NCBI RefSeq assembly: GCF_008001015.1 | Contig: NZ_CP042862.1 | Coordinates: 310,001-374,000, forward strand | Source: Serinicoccus profundi | GTDB lineage: Bacteria > Actinomycetota > Actinomycetes > Actinomycetales > Dermatophilaceae | Reading direction: 5' to 3' | DNA: 64,000 nucleotides | Shown: piece by piece, positions 17,595-26,938 of the stretch | How the letters are laid out: the number at the start of each line of letters is the position of its first letter | How positions within the stretch are numbered: position 1 is the stretch's first letter | Notes under the pieces: model-generated | Told to the model about the DNA's origin: nothing | Database searches by the model: none | The model's input: only the letters and a program-made list of their open reading frames with translations | Made by a program: the position numbers and the translations under genes

Positions 17595-17866
17595 GCTATG
17601 AGTCTCGCAGGTTGCGGCGACCGCTCATCGGCGTGAGCGTGATGTCACGCCCCTCCCCGCAGGGCGCCGCTCGAACGTCCGACTCTCGGCGGATCCGGTC
17701 TGTCACGAGCCTCTGCAAGGCGCGTCCGTCGAGCGCGCGACTCTCGGCGGAGTCGTGATGGATCGACCGGCGACCAGGCGCGAGCGCCCAGCTCGCAGGT
17801 GGCCCAGAGCGGGCGGAGCGATGCTGCCCCAAAGTGGGCGGAACTGACGTCGTCGCCGGGGGCCAT
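17595..17866. other. Non-coding stretch with short direct repeats beside the integrase
   Basis: Two copies of CGACTCTCGGCGGA lie about 60 bases apart (near 17680 and 17740), and two copies of a CCMRAGYGGGCGGA-type sequence follow (near 17803 and 17827). No gene is supported. The stretch lies just downstream of the integrase pseudogene, where an attachment site or a decayed insertion sequence would be expected, but I cannot fix either. Confidence 0.45.
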
Positions 17867-18788
17867 CTACACGCCGGCGACGTAGGCGGTGAGGAAGTGG
17901 ACGCCGTGGCGGTCGAGGTTGCCGCGGACTCGGTCGTAGTGCTCGGTGGTTCTGGGGTCCGCGTGCCGGGCCAGGATCTGCGCGTCGCGCAGGGGCACGC
18001 CCGCATCCAGGGCGTTGGTGATGGCGGCGTGCCGTAGCGAGTGTGGGCTGATGTGCCTGGGGATCTTCGCCGTCTTCGCGATGCGCTGCACCATCCGGTA
18101 GACATCGCGCCGGTCGATGGGGTTGCCCGAGAGCGGTCGCAAAACCAGTCGCCCGCTGGTGCGCTCTCCTCGGCAGGCTTCGAGGACTCGCAGAACGGGG
18201 ACCGTCAGAGGCATGGCGGCGGGCTTGTTGCCCTTGCCGACCAGGTGCAGCACCCGGTGGCCCCGGAGCACATCGGTGTAGTCCTCGATCCGCACCGCTG
18301 CCGCCTCGGAGGCGCGCAGGGCGTTGATCCCGAGCAGGTAGGCCAGCGCACCGTGGTGGACGGTGATCGTCTGGGCGACCTGGAGGAAGCGGATCAGCTC
18401 CAGCCGGTCCAGGCCCTGGGTGCGGGACTCGTCACGATGGACTTTCGGCAGCCGGGCGTACACGGCCGGGTCGGCCGGGATGGTGCCGTCGATGTGCGCG
18501 AACCGGAAGTACCCCGGATGGCGTGCATGATCGTGTTCACGGAGGAGTCCATCAGGCCGGCCCTGCGAGCTCGCGGATATAGAGCTCGACGTGGGCCCGC
18601 TGGATTCCGACCAACGGGTCAAGGTCGTTGGTCTCGCACCAGGTGAACCAGCGGCCCAGTTGTGTCCGATACAGGGCATGCGTGGCTCCGGAGTAACGCG
18701 CCAGGAACGAGACCGCCGCGAGCTGCGCGTTGCTCATCGAGGACGGCTGGAACGGCAGGACCGTCCCTGAGCTGGTTGTGGTGGACAT
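17867..18788 (-). pseudogene. Tyrosine recombinase (phage-type integrase), frameshifted
   Basis: The core-binding N-terminal part is read from 18788 (SNAQLAAVSFLARYSGATHAL...YIRELAG) and stops at about 18552. The catalytic part is read in another frame to 17867 and keeps the active-site residues: Arg in LRASEAAAVRIEDY, HSLRH, ARHADPRTTEHYDR with the Tyr nucleophile. Between them the peptide GLMDSSVNTIMHAIRG appears in the third frame, so two single-base losses explain the break, one near 18560 and one at the C-run 18512-18515. If these are sequencing errors the gene is intact. The family integrates mobile elements at tRNA or other att sites. Confidence 0.8.
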
Positions 18789-18983
18789 GGTCGCCTCCTG
18801 CGGCGGCCTCGGGTCCGGGCCTCAGCCGGTGCCCGCCGCCAGCGCGACGAGGCTGCGAACGACTTCGACGCTACGCCGAGCCCACACACATCCTTTCGCG
18901 GCCATGCGACACCCGATGACGCCCGCGCGACCGTGCTCGCCAGACATCGGACCAGGGGGCTGACGGGCATAGGGTCGGTCTTC

Positions 18984-19589
18984 ATGGATGCCGAACAGCC
19001 GGGGCTCTTTCAGCTGCCCGACCGCGAGCCCCAGGTCCATCCCGAACGAGCGCAGCGCGGGAGGAACCGGGAGGTGTGGGGACTGACCACCACCGCGCAG
19101 GTCACCATCACTGATGCTTCTGCCGTGCACGCCGCGGCGCGGGCGGACGAGGGCGTCGTGATCGCCGCCTCGGGCGTTGACCGCGGCGTCGAGGACGCCG
19201 AGTCTGAGGCACCGGATGTTGCGGTGCCCGGCGATGGCGTCTTCGATGCTCTTGCCTGGCTGATCTGGCCCAGCGAGGGACTGGAGGGAGCGCTCGAGGC
19301 CGGCGCCTTGCGGATCCTGTCGGTGGAGAGCGAGGCCAAGGGGGACTCCGTCGATCACGGGACGGCCACCTGGAGGGTCACGGCCAAGCTCACTGACGTG
19401 GACGCGTTGCGAGGGCTGGCCGCCCGGGCCTGTCCGGACGAGGCAGCGGAGATCTCGGCCAGCCTGGCGGTCGCCTGGCAGCGGGCATCCGACCCGTTTG
19501 CGCCGCTGCGCAAGATTGCCGGGATCACCTGGAAGCCCGGGCGAGTCGTCGTCGAACACCTCCCGGCAAGGGCCGCCCGGAACCACTGA
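18984..19589 (+). CDS. Mobile-element-type hypothetical protein
   Basis: A 201-residue protein beginning MDAEQPGLFQLPDREPQ. It has no membrane segment; the middle is acidic and the C-terminal third carries LRGLAARACPDEAAEISASL and WQRASDPFAPLRKIAGITWK. This type sits next to integrases in many actinobacteria as I remember it, but no function is known to me. It is divergent from the integrase and heads a run of three similar-style genes. Confidence 0.6.
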   Translation: MDAEQPGLFQLPDREPQVHPERAQRGRNREVWGLTTTAQVTITDASAVHAAARADEGVVIAASGVDRGVEDAESEAPDVAVPGDGVFDALAWLIWPSEGLEGALEAGALRILSVESEAKGDSVDHGTATWRVTAKLTDVDALRGLAARACPDEAAEISASLAVAWQRASDPFAPLRKIAGITWKPGRVVVEHLPARAARNH

Positions 19590-19693
19590 AGCCACACCCT
19601 CCGGTCGGACCGCAACCCTCCAGACCTTCTCGTGGAGGTAGACGCGGGTCTCCACCGAGGCGTAGCCCTGGCGGCGGGTACAGTTCCGGCGAG

Positions 19694-20278
19694 ATGATGG
19701 TCACTGATCTGCGGCACTTCCTCGACTTGCCCGTCGATGCACCAGGCCCTGCACGCCGGCTGGCCGAGCAGCTGGGCGACCTCGTCAGCGCAGCCACCGC
19801 AGGCGACGCGGGTGCAGCCTGGGAGAGCGCGTTGCCCTGCCGCCGCCGCCCCGGCCACCGTGCCTGCCCGGGCCGGATGGTTCTGCACCGCGACTTCGAC
19901 GTCTCGGTTCCGATCCGTTGGCAGTGCAGCACCTGCGCAGACCAGGGCAGCATCAGCAACTGGGCCGAGTCACCGTTCGACCTACGCCTTCGACGGCTTG
20001 CTCGCGCCGAGCCCGTCCACCAGATCCTCATCCCCACCGACGTGGCATCGACGCTGCGTGAACTGCGTCTGCTCGACGTGGACTGTCAACGGTTGGTGTT
20101 CCGGATCCATCCCCACGCCACCGGCGCGGTCGTCTTGCCAGCCACCGAAGATGGACTGGAGGAACTAATCGGGTCCGTCGCAGCCGAAGCCAACCACGAA
20201 ACTGACCGGCGTCGGCAGCGGCGGCTCGACGTTGCCTTCGAGGTGCTCAACGACGCGGTCGGCAGCACGGGAGCCTGA
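19694..20278 (+). CDS. Conserved hypothetical protein with cysteine pairs
   Basis: A 194-residue protein with SALPCRRRPGHRACPGRM and later IRWQCSTCADQGSISNW, giving two cysteine pairs that could hold a zinc ion. The C-terminal part is a predicted helix-rich tail (ANHETDRRRQRRLDVAFEVL). It lies 3 bases before the DUF3024 gene. I recognise it only as a member of the same element-associated cluster. Confidence 0.6.
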   Translation: MMVTDLRHFLDLPVDAPGPARRLAEQLGDLVSAATAGDAGAAWESALPCRRRPGHRACPGRMVLHRDFDVSVPIRWQCSTCADQGSISNWAESPFDLRLRRLARAEPVHQILIPTDVASTLRELRLLDVDCQRLVFRIHPHATGAVVLPATEDGLEELIGSVAAEANHETDRRRQRRLDVAFEVLNDAVGSTGA

Positions 20279-20281
20279 CCG

Positions 20282-20620
20282 ATGGCCCTTCCCGAGCTGG
20301 AGGTGGTACGAGTTCATCGGTGGTGCGATCAACGAGTACCCGAGCGCGCCCAGCACCAGGTCCGTCTGGAGTGCCACGTTGCTGACCGACACCTGACCAT
20401 CGTCGAGCGGCGCGCGCCCTGGCGCGAGGACTTCGGACCCGAGTGGACCAGCCTGCCCGTCGCGCGCCTGCGCTACACCGCAAAGGACGGGACCTGGACG
20501 TTGTACTGGCGCGACCGCAACCTCCGCTTCCACCTCTACGACAAGGTCGGCCCCTCACGCACCACCGAGGACCTCCTCGACGAGATAGACCGCGACCCCA
20601 CCCACATCTTTTGGGGCTGA
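20282..20620 (+). CDS. DUF3024 family protein
   Basis: A 112-residue protein matching the DUF3024 pattern: LTIVERRAPW, then ARLRYTAKDGTWTLYWRDRN and the closing EIDRDPTHIFWG. The family is small, soluble and of unknown function, common in actinobacteria next to hypothetical genes and transposable elements. It follows the previous gene with 3 bases between stop and ATG, so the two are surely co-translated. Confidence 0.8.
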   Translation: MALPELEVVRVHRWCDQRVPERAQHQVRLECHVADRHLTIVERRAPWREDFGPEWTSLPVARLRYTAKDGTWTLYWRDRNLRFHLYDKVGPSRTTEDLLDEIDRDPTHIFWG

Positions 20621-20919
20621 CCGACCCCCGTAGCCAGCCCCCTCCGACAGTGACCGATCAACAGAGCCACCATCCACCGTCCCAACGTCGACAGATGTAG
20701 GCGGACTTCGACCAGACCACATGGCGAAACGCGGCGGCGTGACTCATTCCATCGCTACACCTTTGGATTCACGCTGGCGTTGAGGTTGACCCGTTGGGTG
20801 GACATTTTGACCGGCCAGGTGAGCCTGGCAACAAGTAGCCGCGGTGACGTGCCCGTGAGTCCACCTGCGTGCTCTCCGGCCGCCCCGTCGTGAAACGGGC
20901 CAGCCCCTATCGTGGGCAC
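20621..20919. other. Intergenic region, nothing recognised
   Basis: About 300 bases without a supported gene. It contains no clear inverted repeat. It separates the DUF3024 cluster from the next small genes and probably holds their promoter. Confidence 0.4.
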
Positions 20920-21324
20920 ATGAGCAATCTGGGGCGTTACCAGGAGATCGTCGAGCTAGCCAAGAAATCCGGCGGCGTCGATGCCATGATCGACGTGATC
21001 AAGAAGGGTGCTGTCGCTGATGCGGCACCGAGGCTCGTTGGCGCAGGTGTCGCTGCCGGTGCTGCACTGACCGTTGGTGCGGCGAAGGGCTACAGCTGGG
21101 TCAAGCGAGCCTTGGCCAGCCGACGCGAGGCGATCCAGAGTGGGGACACCGCAGAGGAGGAATTTCGCGGCATTGTCGAAGGCTCCCCTGACAGTTCCGT
21201 CCTCGCGGACCCCGCGAGCCAGGGGAGCGGCCAATGCAGTACGCCACACACAGAGGCGGCGGAGGTCTCGACGCCTGAGCCCACAACCATCGTGGAAGGA
21301 GGCGACGATGCCGACAGGCCCTAG
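20920..21324 (+). CDS. Hypothetical protein with one hydrophobic glycine/alanine segment
   Basis: 134 residues. It begins MSNLGRYQEIVELAKKSGG, continues with a Gly/Ala-rich hydrophobic stretch (LVGAGVAAGAALTVGAAKGY) that may insert in or lie on the membrane, then a charged helix, and ends in a flexible acidic tail. No family recognised. It overlaps the next gene by 17 bases, indicating co-translation. Confidence 0.55.
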   Translation: MSNLGRYQEIVELAKKSGGVDAMIDVIKKGAVADAAPRLVGAGVAAGAALTVGAAKGYSWVKRALASRREAIQSGDTAEEEFRGIVEGSPDSSVLADPASQGSGQCSTPHTEAAEVSTPEPTTIVEGGDDADRP

Positions 21325-21535
21325 CCACCACGTGATCCGGCGGGAGAACGGTCCCGCATCCCGCTGGGACGAACCCTGCCGATGCATGATCGGCCACGAT
21401 CACGACCCTGACGGGTACAGCGTCTGGGACAGCGACTTCGAACGCTGGGACCGGGAGGAAGGCCGCCACCGCGCCAACCCGAACTGCCCAGCGTGTGGGG
21501 GAGCCGGGGCATGCGCGCTCTGCGGGGACGACTAG
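21308..21535 (+). CDS. Small zinc-finger-like protein
   Basis: 75 residues, with a C-terminal double cysteine pair in NCPACGGAGACALCGDD, a typical one-zinc ribbon. An upstream CRCMIGHDHDPDG adds further possible ligands. It is acidic and soluble. The start ATG lies inside the end of the previous gene. The pair may be part of the defence-like region that follows, but this is only position. Confidence 0.55.
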   Translation: MPTGPSHHVIRRENGPASRWDEPCRCMIGHDHDPDGYSVWDSDFERWDREEGRHRANPNCPACGGAGACALCGDD

Positions 21536-22028
21536 CGGCGACGCACAATGGAAGGTGATGCAGTGCCTGGCCGCCGGCTTGCTCGCCCTGCACCCACCGC
21601 GCAGCACTAGTCCGCGCATTGGCAGAGTCGTGCGGCGTCTCCGGTCGCATCTTGGCAGAGGACCGCAGCATGACTGGCCACCTCGTGGTCTCGCCGGAGG
21701 AGGCAACGTGCCTAGGAGCTATGCCACTCCTGCAACAGGCCCCTTTGCCGTCCCCCGACCTGGCAGGGATCCGCACTTCGAGCGGCTGTCGGCAGCGTGA
21801 GGGGCGCCCCGAAGATAGGGTGCAGTCATGGTGGTGGGCAGAGAATCTGGCACGGGTCGAATCGCGCTGATGGGCGTGACGCAGGAGCAGACGCCGCTCG
21901 GCGAGGCACGGGCACCAAGGCGCCTTGCAGGATCTGGCGAAGGAGGGCGCCTCACACCGGTTCAATGATAGGCGCCCCTCGTGTGGGCTCGTGCCGTGGA
22001 ATAGCAACTGAAAGGACAGCGCTGCCCG
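21536..22028. other. Gene-poor stretch at the border of the AT-richer module
   Basis: About 490 bases in which no reading frame has convincing codon use or ribosome sites on either strand. GC content falls across its right end, where the ParB-like gene begins. It may mark the left edge of the transferred two-gene module and contain its promoter. Confidence 0.4.
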
Positions 22029-23132
22029 ATGGTTACATATCATGACATCGAAGTCCCTGTGGAAGACCTCTTGGTAGATCCAAACAATTATAGATTTCAA
22101 GACGCCCCTGACTTCGTGACCGTCAGTAAAGAACGGTTTGCGGAATCAACGGTCCAAGAGCGGGCCCTCCGGCGCCTACGCGACTCTGGCCTGAAAGAAC
22201 TCAAAGACTCCATCGTTTACAACGGTTTCCTCACTTTCGAGCGCATAGTGGTTACTCCCTACGCAGATGGACAGTATCTGGTCCTAGAGGGAAACCGAAG
22301 GGTCGCGGCTCTGAAGTCTCTGAAAAGCGACTATCAGGCGGGCGTCGATATCCCGCAAAATGTAATCTCCCGATTTGCTGCAGTCCCAGTGCTCTCGGTT
22401 GAGGGTATAGACGAGGAGCCTGACCTCCGCCTTTCGCTAATGGGCATTCGGCACGTAGGCGGCATCAAGGAGTGGGGGGCCTTCCAGCGCGCTCAATTGG
22501 TCACGCAGTTGCGCGACGAGCATGGGCTGGACACTGCCTCGGTAGCAGCTCGCTTGGGAATGACGGCGCATGAGGTAAATCGGCGCTTCAGAGCTTACAA
22601 AGCCCTTGAGCAAATGATGGATGATGAGGAGTTCGGCGATCGAGCCACTCCGGAAATGTACCCACTGTTTCATGAAGCGGTCGCCGGAAGTGCAATCAAG
22701 GATTGGCTGGAGTGGAATGAGGCCGAGAGTCGGTTCGATAATCTTGAGCAACTCCACAAATTTTACAGCCTGTTGGTTTCCAGTGGGGAGCCGAATGACT
22801 CCGAAGGCGTGGTGTCTCCTAAAATAACCAGCCGGGAGGCTGTTCGGGACCTGCGGGAAATACTGCCGCTGCAGGAGGCTAGAAGAAAGCTGTTTGACGA
22901 GGGTTCGTCCTACGCTGAAGCGCTCGCCCTCGCAAAGGCAGATGACCTGGCACAGTCTTGGGTGACGCAGGTGGCTGAGGCCGTCTTTGCGCTGAGAAAG
23001 GTTGGCGCGCTGGAATTGAGGCACCTGGATGATGACTCCCTACAGGAGGTCCGAGCGCTTCACGATCTTGCTGGAGAACTTCTAGATCTCCACGCGCTCT
23101 ACTCGCAGACTGTGGCGAACTCGGGCTCGTGA
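22029..23132 (+). CDS. ParB/Srx-fold N-terminal domain protein, defence-like
   Basis: A 367-residue protein. The first 100 residues have the ParB/sulfiredoxin fold pattern: IEVPVEDLLVDPNNYRF, LKELKDSIVYNGFL, and the box YLVLEGNRRVAALKSL, where the GNRR turn is the nucleotide-binding site in ParB. A helix-turn-helix-like part follows (DTASVAARLGMTAHEVNRRF). The rest is helical. Codon use is clearly AT-richer than the surroundings, a sign of transfer. It overlaps the next gene by four bases (GTGA), so translation is coupled. Not a chromosomal ParB: no ParA partner, and the C-terminal part differs. Probable role: DNA-sensing or nucleotide-using partner of the nuclease. Confidence 0.7.
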   Translation: MVTYHDIEVPVEDLLVDPNNYRFQDAPDFVTVSKERFAESTVQERALRRLRDSGLKELKDSIVYNGFLTFERIVVTPYADGQYLVLEGNRRVAALKSLKSDYQAGVDIPQNVISRFAAVPVLSVEGIDEEPDLRLSLMGIRHVGGIKEWGAFQRAQLVTQLRDEHGLDTASVAARLGMTAHEVNRRFRAYKALEQMMDDEEFGDRATPEMYPLFHEAVAGSAIKDWLEWNEAESRFDNLEQLHKFYSLLVSSGEPNDSEGVVSPKITSREAVRDLREILPLQEARRKLFDEGSSYAEALALAKADDLAQSWVTQVAEAVFALRKVGALELRHLDDDSLQEVRALHDLAGELLDLHALYSQTVANSGS

Positions 23133-24010
23133 GGCCTGGGCCGGCGGCCGCGGCAGGCGTCGTCGCCTCGTACGTCTCGCTCGACATGCCCCCTCGAAGA
23201 ACAGCAGCGATCCTAGCCGACATCATTCGTGGAGAAGGGTGGGGGAGCTTAGACTCCGAGGTTCAGGAAAAGGCTGAAGCATGGGAAAAGCGATTTGTTG
23301 AGAACCTGCGACGCTCTGAGGGTGCGCTAAATGCGCGCGGAGGGCACTGTGGGTTCACCTTCAACTCATCCGATAACGAACTCCTACAAGGTGCGTGTTA
23401 TCTGGAAGGGAACGAGTCCGATGTTGTCCGCGAGGCAAAACGGCGCCGATTAGCCCATGGGGAACTACTCGCTGCCTTGCAGCAATTGACTCCTGCGCAG
23501 TTCGAGGATGCGTGCAGGGGGATGCTGGTAGCTATGGGGGTAGCTGACGCACAAGTAACTCGAAGGGCGGCCGACAATGGCATTGACTTTTTTGGAAGAC
23601 TGTCATTGGACGCTGAGCTGCGGCGCGCGGTCGGCCTTCCAGGGGTTTACACGACTCTCCGTCCTTGGATGGTCGGGCAGGCTAAGCACTACATCAAAGG
23701 TCAAGCGGCTACGCCTGACCTACGTGAGCTTGTCGGATCGGTACAGCTGGCCCGGGCAGGCGCGTACCCTTCCCGTGCCCCACTCACACATTTAGACATA
23801 AGGGCTTGTGACCCTGTGTTTTATCTATTCTTTACGACGGGAACCGTTAGTAAGGACGGGTGGGGCTTGGCCGACGCCGGTGGAATCGTTACATTGGATG
23901 GACCCATGGTGGCTCAACTTCTGGCCGACCACAGCATTGGGTGGTCAGACGGCGCGTTCGACCAGGAGGAATTTGCCGCCTGGATCGCGCAGAATGGGCC
24001 AGATGTGTGA
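23129..24010 (+). CDS. Mrr-like restriction endonuclease
   Basis: A 293-residue protein with an Mrr-type PD-(D/E)XK core: LTPAQFEDACRGMLVAMG, then RRAADNGIDFFG (catalytic Asp) and MVGQAKHYIKG (the Q-x-K triad part). The N-terminal 120 residues are specific and may recognise DNA or the partner. Mrr enzymes cut modified or foreign DNA. The start is GTG overlapping the stop of the ParB-like gene. The pair shares the same low GC content. I infer a two-gene anti-phage or anti-plasmid module. Confidence 0.75.
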   Translation: MRPGPAAAAGVVASYVSLDMPPRRTAAILADIIRGEGWGSLDSEVQEKAEAWEKRFVENLRRSEGALNARGGHCGFTFNSSDNELLQGACYLEGNESDVVREAKRRRLAHGELLAALQQLTPAQFEDACRGMLVAMGVADAQVTRRAADNGIDFFGRLSLDAELRRAVGLPGVYTTLRPWMVGQAKHYIKGQAATPDLRELVGSVQLARAGAYPSRAPLTHLDIRACDPVFYLFFTTGTVSKDGWGLADAGGIVTLDGPMVAQLLADHSIGWSDGAFDQEEFAAWIAQNGPDV

Positions 24011-24480
24011 CTTGTGATAATAGGCGAAGGTCAGTTCGGTCGCGAGAACGTTCGGCGTCCGGTTCACGTGTGAAGAGTGGTCGTAGTAGAGCGCGCGCTC
24101 CGGTATAGGGATGAACGCTTACAAACGACGGGTCGGAACTTCGCTGGGCAAGTGGGCTCAGGTCGACCGGGTTAATGGTTGTCCGGCGAGGGCCTGCGAT
24201 ATGTGAAGGCGCGGTCAAGGTACTCTGCCTCGGCAGGTGCTGCATGTCCGAGCTCTACGATGACAAGCGTAGGGTGCTCGACCGAGCGCCATGCGGAATG
24301 GGGGTAGCCGAACGTCCTGTATCTGGCGGGGTCGTGATGTCACGACCCTTCTGGCTAGGTGGAGGGCCCCGCGGGGCGCGGACCACCGGACGTCACGGTG
24401 ACCCATTCTGGGCGGTATGACGCCGTTTGGGCGAGAGTCAGGATCCGCGCCCGGTACCGGGGCTGAGCGTGCTGTCACAA
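24011..24480. other. Intergenic region after the ParB-Mrr module
   Basis: About 470 bases without a supported gene. It holds an inverted repeat at 24328-24348 with nine-base arms GGGTCGTGA/TCACGACCC and a two-base centre, which may be an operator or a terminator. GC content returns to the high background within this stretch, so the right edge of the transferred module probably lies here. Confidence 0.5.
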
Positions 24481-26913
24481 TCACGACTCGACCCTGACCA
24501 CCTGGCCGCCGTCGTCCCCCGCGCCAGGCCCCATCTCGACCACCACGTCCGCCGTCCGCATCATCACGGCATCGTGCTCGGCCACCACCACGGTGTGGCC
24601 GGCCTCCGCCAGCTTGTGCAACTGAGCTGCCAATCGGTGCACGTCGGCCGGGTGCAGCCCCGTGGTCGGCTCGTCGAAGAGGTAGAGCGTCGGGCTTCGG
24701 CGTTGCTTCTGCAGCTCGGTGGCGAGTTTGATCCGCTGCGCCTCGCCGCCCGACAGCTCGGTGGCCGGCTGGCCGAGGGTGAGATACCCCAGCCCCAGCG
24801 CCTCCAACGCCCGGAGGGCGCGACCAGCAGCCGGCAGCTCGGCCAGCGCCGCGACCGCCTCTCGCACGCTCATCCGCAGCAGGTCGGCGACGGTCAGCCC
24901 GTGCCACGTGACCTCCAGCGTCACGGGGTTGAAGCGGTCCCCGCGGCACGTCGGACACGTCGCATACGTCCCCGGCAGGAAGAGCAGCTCGATCGCCACC
25001 GCGCCCTCGCCCGTGCACGTCGGGCACTGCCCCGCAGCTGTGTTGAAGCTGAACCGCCCCGGCCCGAAGCCGCGCTCCTCCGCCTCCGGGGTCGCGGCAT
25101 ACGCCTTGCGCACCGCGTCCCACATCCCGGTGTACGTCGCCAGCGTCGACCGCGGCGACCGCCCGATCGGCCGCTGCGTGATCCGCACCACCCGCGTCGG
25201 CGCACCCGTGCCGCTCGCCCGTGCCGTCCCCCGCGACCTCTCCTCGGCCATCACGCCGCCCCCGGCAGCCTCGTCCCCGGGCTCGCCGTCCTCCGCCTCG
25301 GCGTCCTCGATCCGCGCCAGCTGCTCACCCACGACGTCGTGCACCGCGTCGAGCAGGCTCGTCTTGCCCGACCCGCTCACCCCCGTCAGCACCGTGACGA
25401 CGCCCAGTCCGAGGTCGAGATCCAGGCCCCGCACGGTATGCCGTCCCAACCCGCTCAGCGACAGCGTCCCCGTCCACCGGCGCGGAGTCTGGCGGTCGCC
25501 CAGGACCTCCTCGACGTGCACGGGGTCGTCCAGGTAGGCCGCAGTCGGGGAGGCCTCGACCGACGCCAGGCCGGCCACGGGCCCGGACCACAGCACCTCG
25601 CCACCCTCGGCCCCGGCCCCCGGCCCCACGTCGATGACCCAGTCGCAGCGCTGCACGATCGCCAGGTCGTGCTCCACCACGACGACCGTGTTGCCCGCGT
25701 CGACGAGCGCCCGCAGCAGCGTCACCAGCTGCTCGGCATCGCGCGGGTGCAGCCCCGCCGACGGCTCGTCCAGCACGTAGACCACCCCGAACAGCCCCGA
25801 CCGCAGCGCCGTCGCCAGCCGGAGCCGCTGCAGCTCCCCGGACGACACCCCGCTCGCCGGCCGCCCCAGTGACAGGTGGCCCAGCCCCAGGTCGAGCAGC
25901 AGCTCCAGCCGCCCGAGCAGGTCCTCCACCAGCACTTTCTCCGCCTGCTCGACGGCAGAGGGCTCCGCCACCCCCACCAGCTCCGCCGCCCGTCCCCGCA
26001 GCACGTCGACCAGCGCACTCACCGCCAGCCCCGCCGCTTCGTCGATCGCGAGCCCCTGCCACGTGACGGCCAGGGCATCCGGCCGCAGCCGCCGGCCGCC
26101 GCACGTGGAGCACGGCCGCGTCTCGACATACCGCAGCATCCGCCGCCGCGACGTCGCGCTCTTGGTCTCGGCCAGGGTGCGCCGCACATACCGCGCGGCC
26201 GAGGAGAACGTCCCCTGATAGGGCCGGTTGATCCGCTCGGCATCCCGCGTCGGCACCACCGTCACCACCGGCTGCTCGTCGGTGAAGAGGATCCACCGTC
26301 GCGTCTCCTCGGGCAGCTCCCGCCACGGCGCGTCGATGTCGTGCCCGAGCGTGGCGACGATGTCGCGGTAGTTCTTGCCCAGCCACGCCCCCGGCCACGC
26401 CGCCACCGCGCCCTGCGCGATCGACAGCGCGTCGTCCGGCACCATCGACGCCTCGGTCGGCTCGTGCACGACGCCCAGCCCACCGCAGACCGGGCAGGCG
26501 CCGAGCGCGGTGTTGGCCGAGAAGTGGTCGGAGTCGAGCCGCTCCGCCCCGGCCGGGTAGTCACCGCACCGCGACCACAGCATCCGCAGCGTCGACCCGG
26601 TCGTCGTGATCGTGCCGACGCTCGACCGTGACCCTGGCAGGCTCCGCCCCTGCTCCAGCGCGACCGTCGGCGGCAGCCCGCGCACGTCGCGCACCTGCGG
26701 GTCGACGGCGGTGTGCAGCAGGCGGCGGGCATAGGGCGCGACCGAGTCGAGGTAGCGCCGCTGCGACTCCCCGTGGATGGTCCCGAACGCCAGGCTCGAC
26801 TTCCCCGACCCGCTCACCCCCGTCACCGCGACCAGCGCGTCGCGCGGCAGGTCGACGTCGACGTCGCGCAGGTTGTGCAGCCGGGCGCCACGGACCTCGA
26901 TCTGACCGCTCAT
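24481..26913 (-). CDS. UvrA-like ABC ATPase
   Basis: An 810-residue UvrA-family protein with two ABC modules. Walker A motifs GVSGSGKSS (near residue 35) and GVSGSGKTS, signature regions [12 protein letters not shown] and [12 protein letters not shown], and Walker B segments are all present. Zinc-type pairs appear as CPVCGG, CSTCGG and CPTC. UvrA finds DNA damage in nucleotide excision repair. At 810 residues this is shorter than housekeeping UvrA (about 950), so it is more likely the second, UvrA2-type paralogue often linked to drug or antibiotic tolerance. It stands alone with an ATG start at 26913. Confidence 0.85.
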   Translation of the reverse strand: MSGQIEVRGARLHNLRDVDVDLPRDALVAVTGVSGSGKSSLAFGTIHGESQRRYLDSVAPYARRLLHTAVDPQVRDVRGLPPTVALEQGRSLPGSRSSVGTITTTGSTLRMLWSRCGDYPAGAERLDSDHFSANTALGACPVCGGLGVVHEPTEASMVPDDALSIAQGAVAAWPGAWLGKNYRDIVATLGHDIDAPWRELPEETRRWILFTDEQPVVTVVPTRDAERINRPYQGTFSSAARYVRRTLAETKSATSRRRMLRYVETRPCSTCGGRRLRPDALAVTWQGLAIDEAAGLAVSALVDVLRGRAAELVGVAEPSAVEQAEKVLVEDLLGRLELLLDLGLGHLSLGRPASGVSSGELQRLRLATALRSGLFGVVYVLDEPSAGLHPRDAEQLVTLLRALVDAGNTVVVVEHDLAIVQRCDWVIDVGPGAGAEGGEVLWSGPVAGLASVEASPTAAYLDDPVHVEEVLGDRQTPRRWTGTLSLSGLGRHTVRGLDLDLGLGVVTVLTGVSGSGKTSLLDAVHDVVGEQLARIEDAEAEDGEPGDEAAGGGVMAEERSRGTARASGTGAPTRVVRITQRPIGRSPRSTLATYTGMWDAVRKAYAATPEAEERGFGPGRFSFNTAAGQCPTCTGEGAVAIELLFLPGTYATCPTCRGDRFNPVTLEVTWHGLTVADLLRMSVREAVAALAELPAAGRALRALEALGLGYLTLGQPATELSGGEAQRIKLATELQKQRRSPTLYLFDEPTTGLHPADVHRLAAQLHKLAEAGHTVVVAEHDAVMMRTADVVVEMGPGAGDDGGQVVRVES

Positions 26914-26938
26914 CGGGTCAGGGTATGCCGCGTCCCGC

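Noticed and set aside
17595-17866. tRNA gene or att site next to the integrase
   Set aside because: No cloverleaf or T-loop sequence was found and no matching direct repeat at the other side of the variable region could be identified by eye.
22029-23132. Chromosome partition protein ParB
   Set aside because: Only the N-terminal fold agrees. There is no ParA, no parS-like site seen, the C-terminal part differs, and the partner is a nuclease.
24328-24348. Terminator of the Mrr-like gene
   Set aside because: It is more than 300 bases from the stop and lacks a T-run, so I list it only as an inverted repeat.
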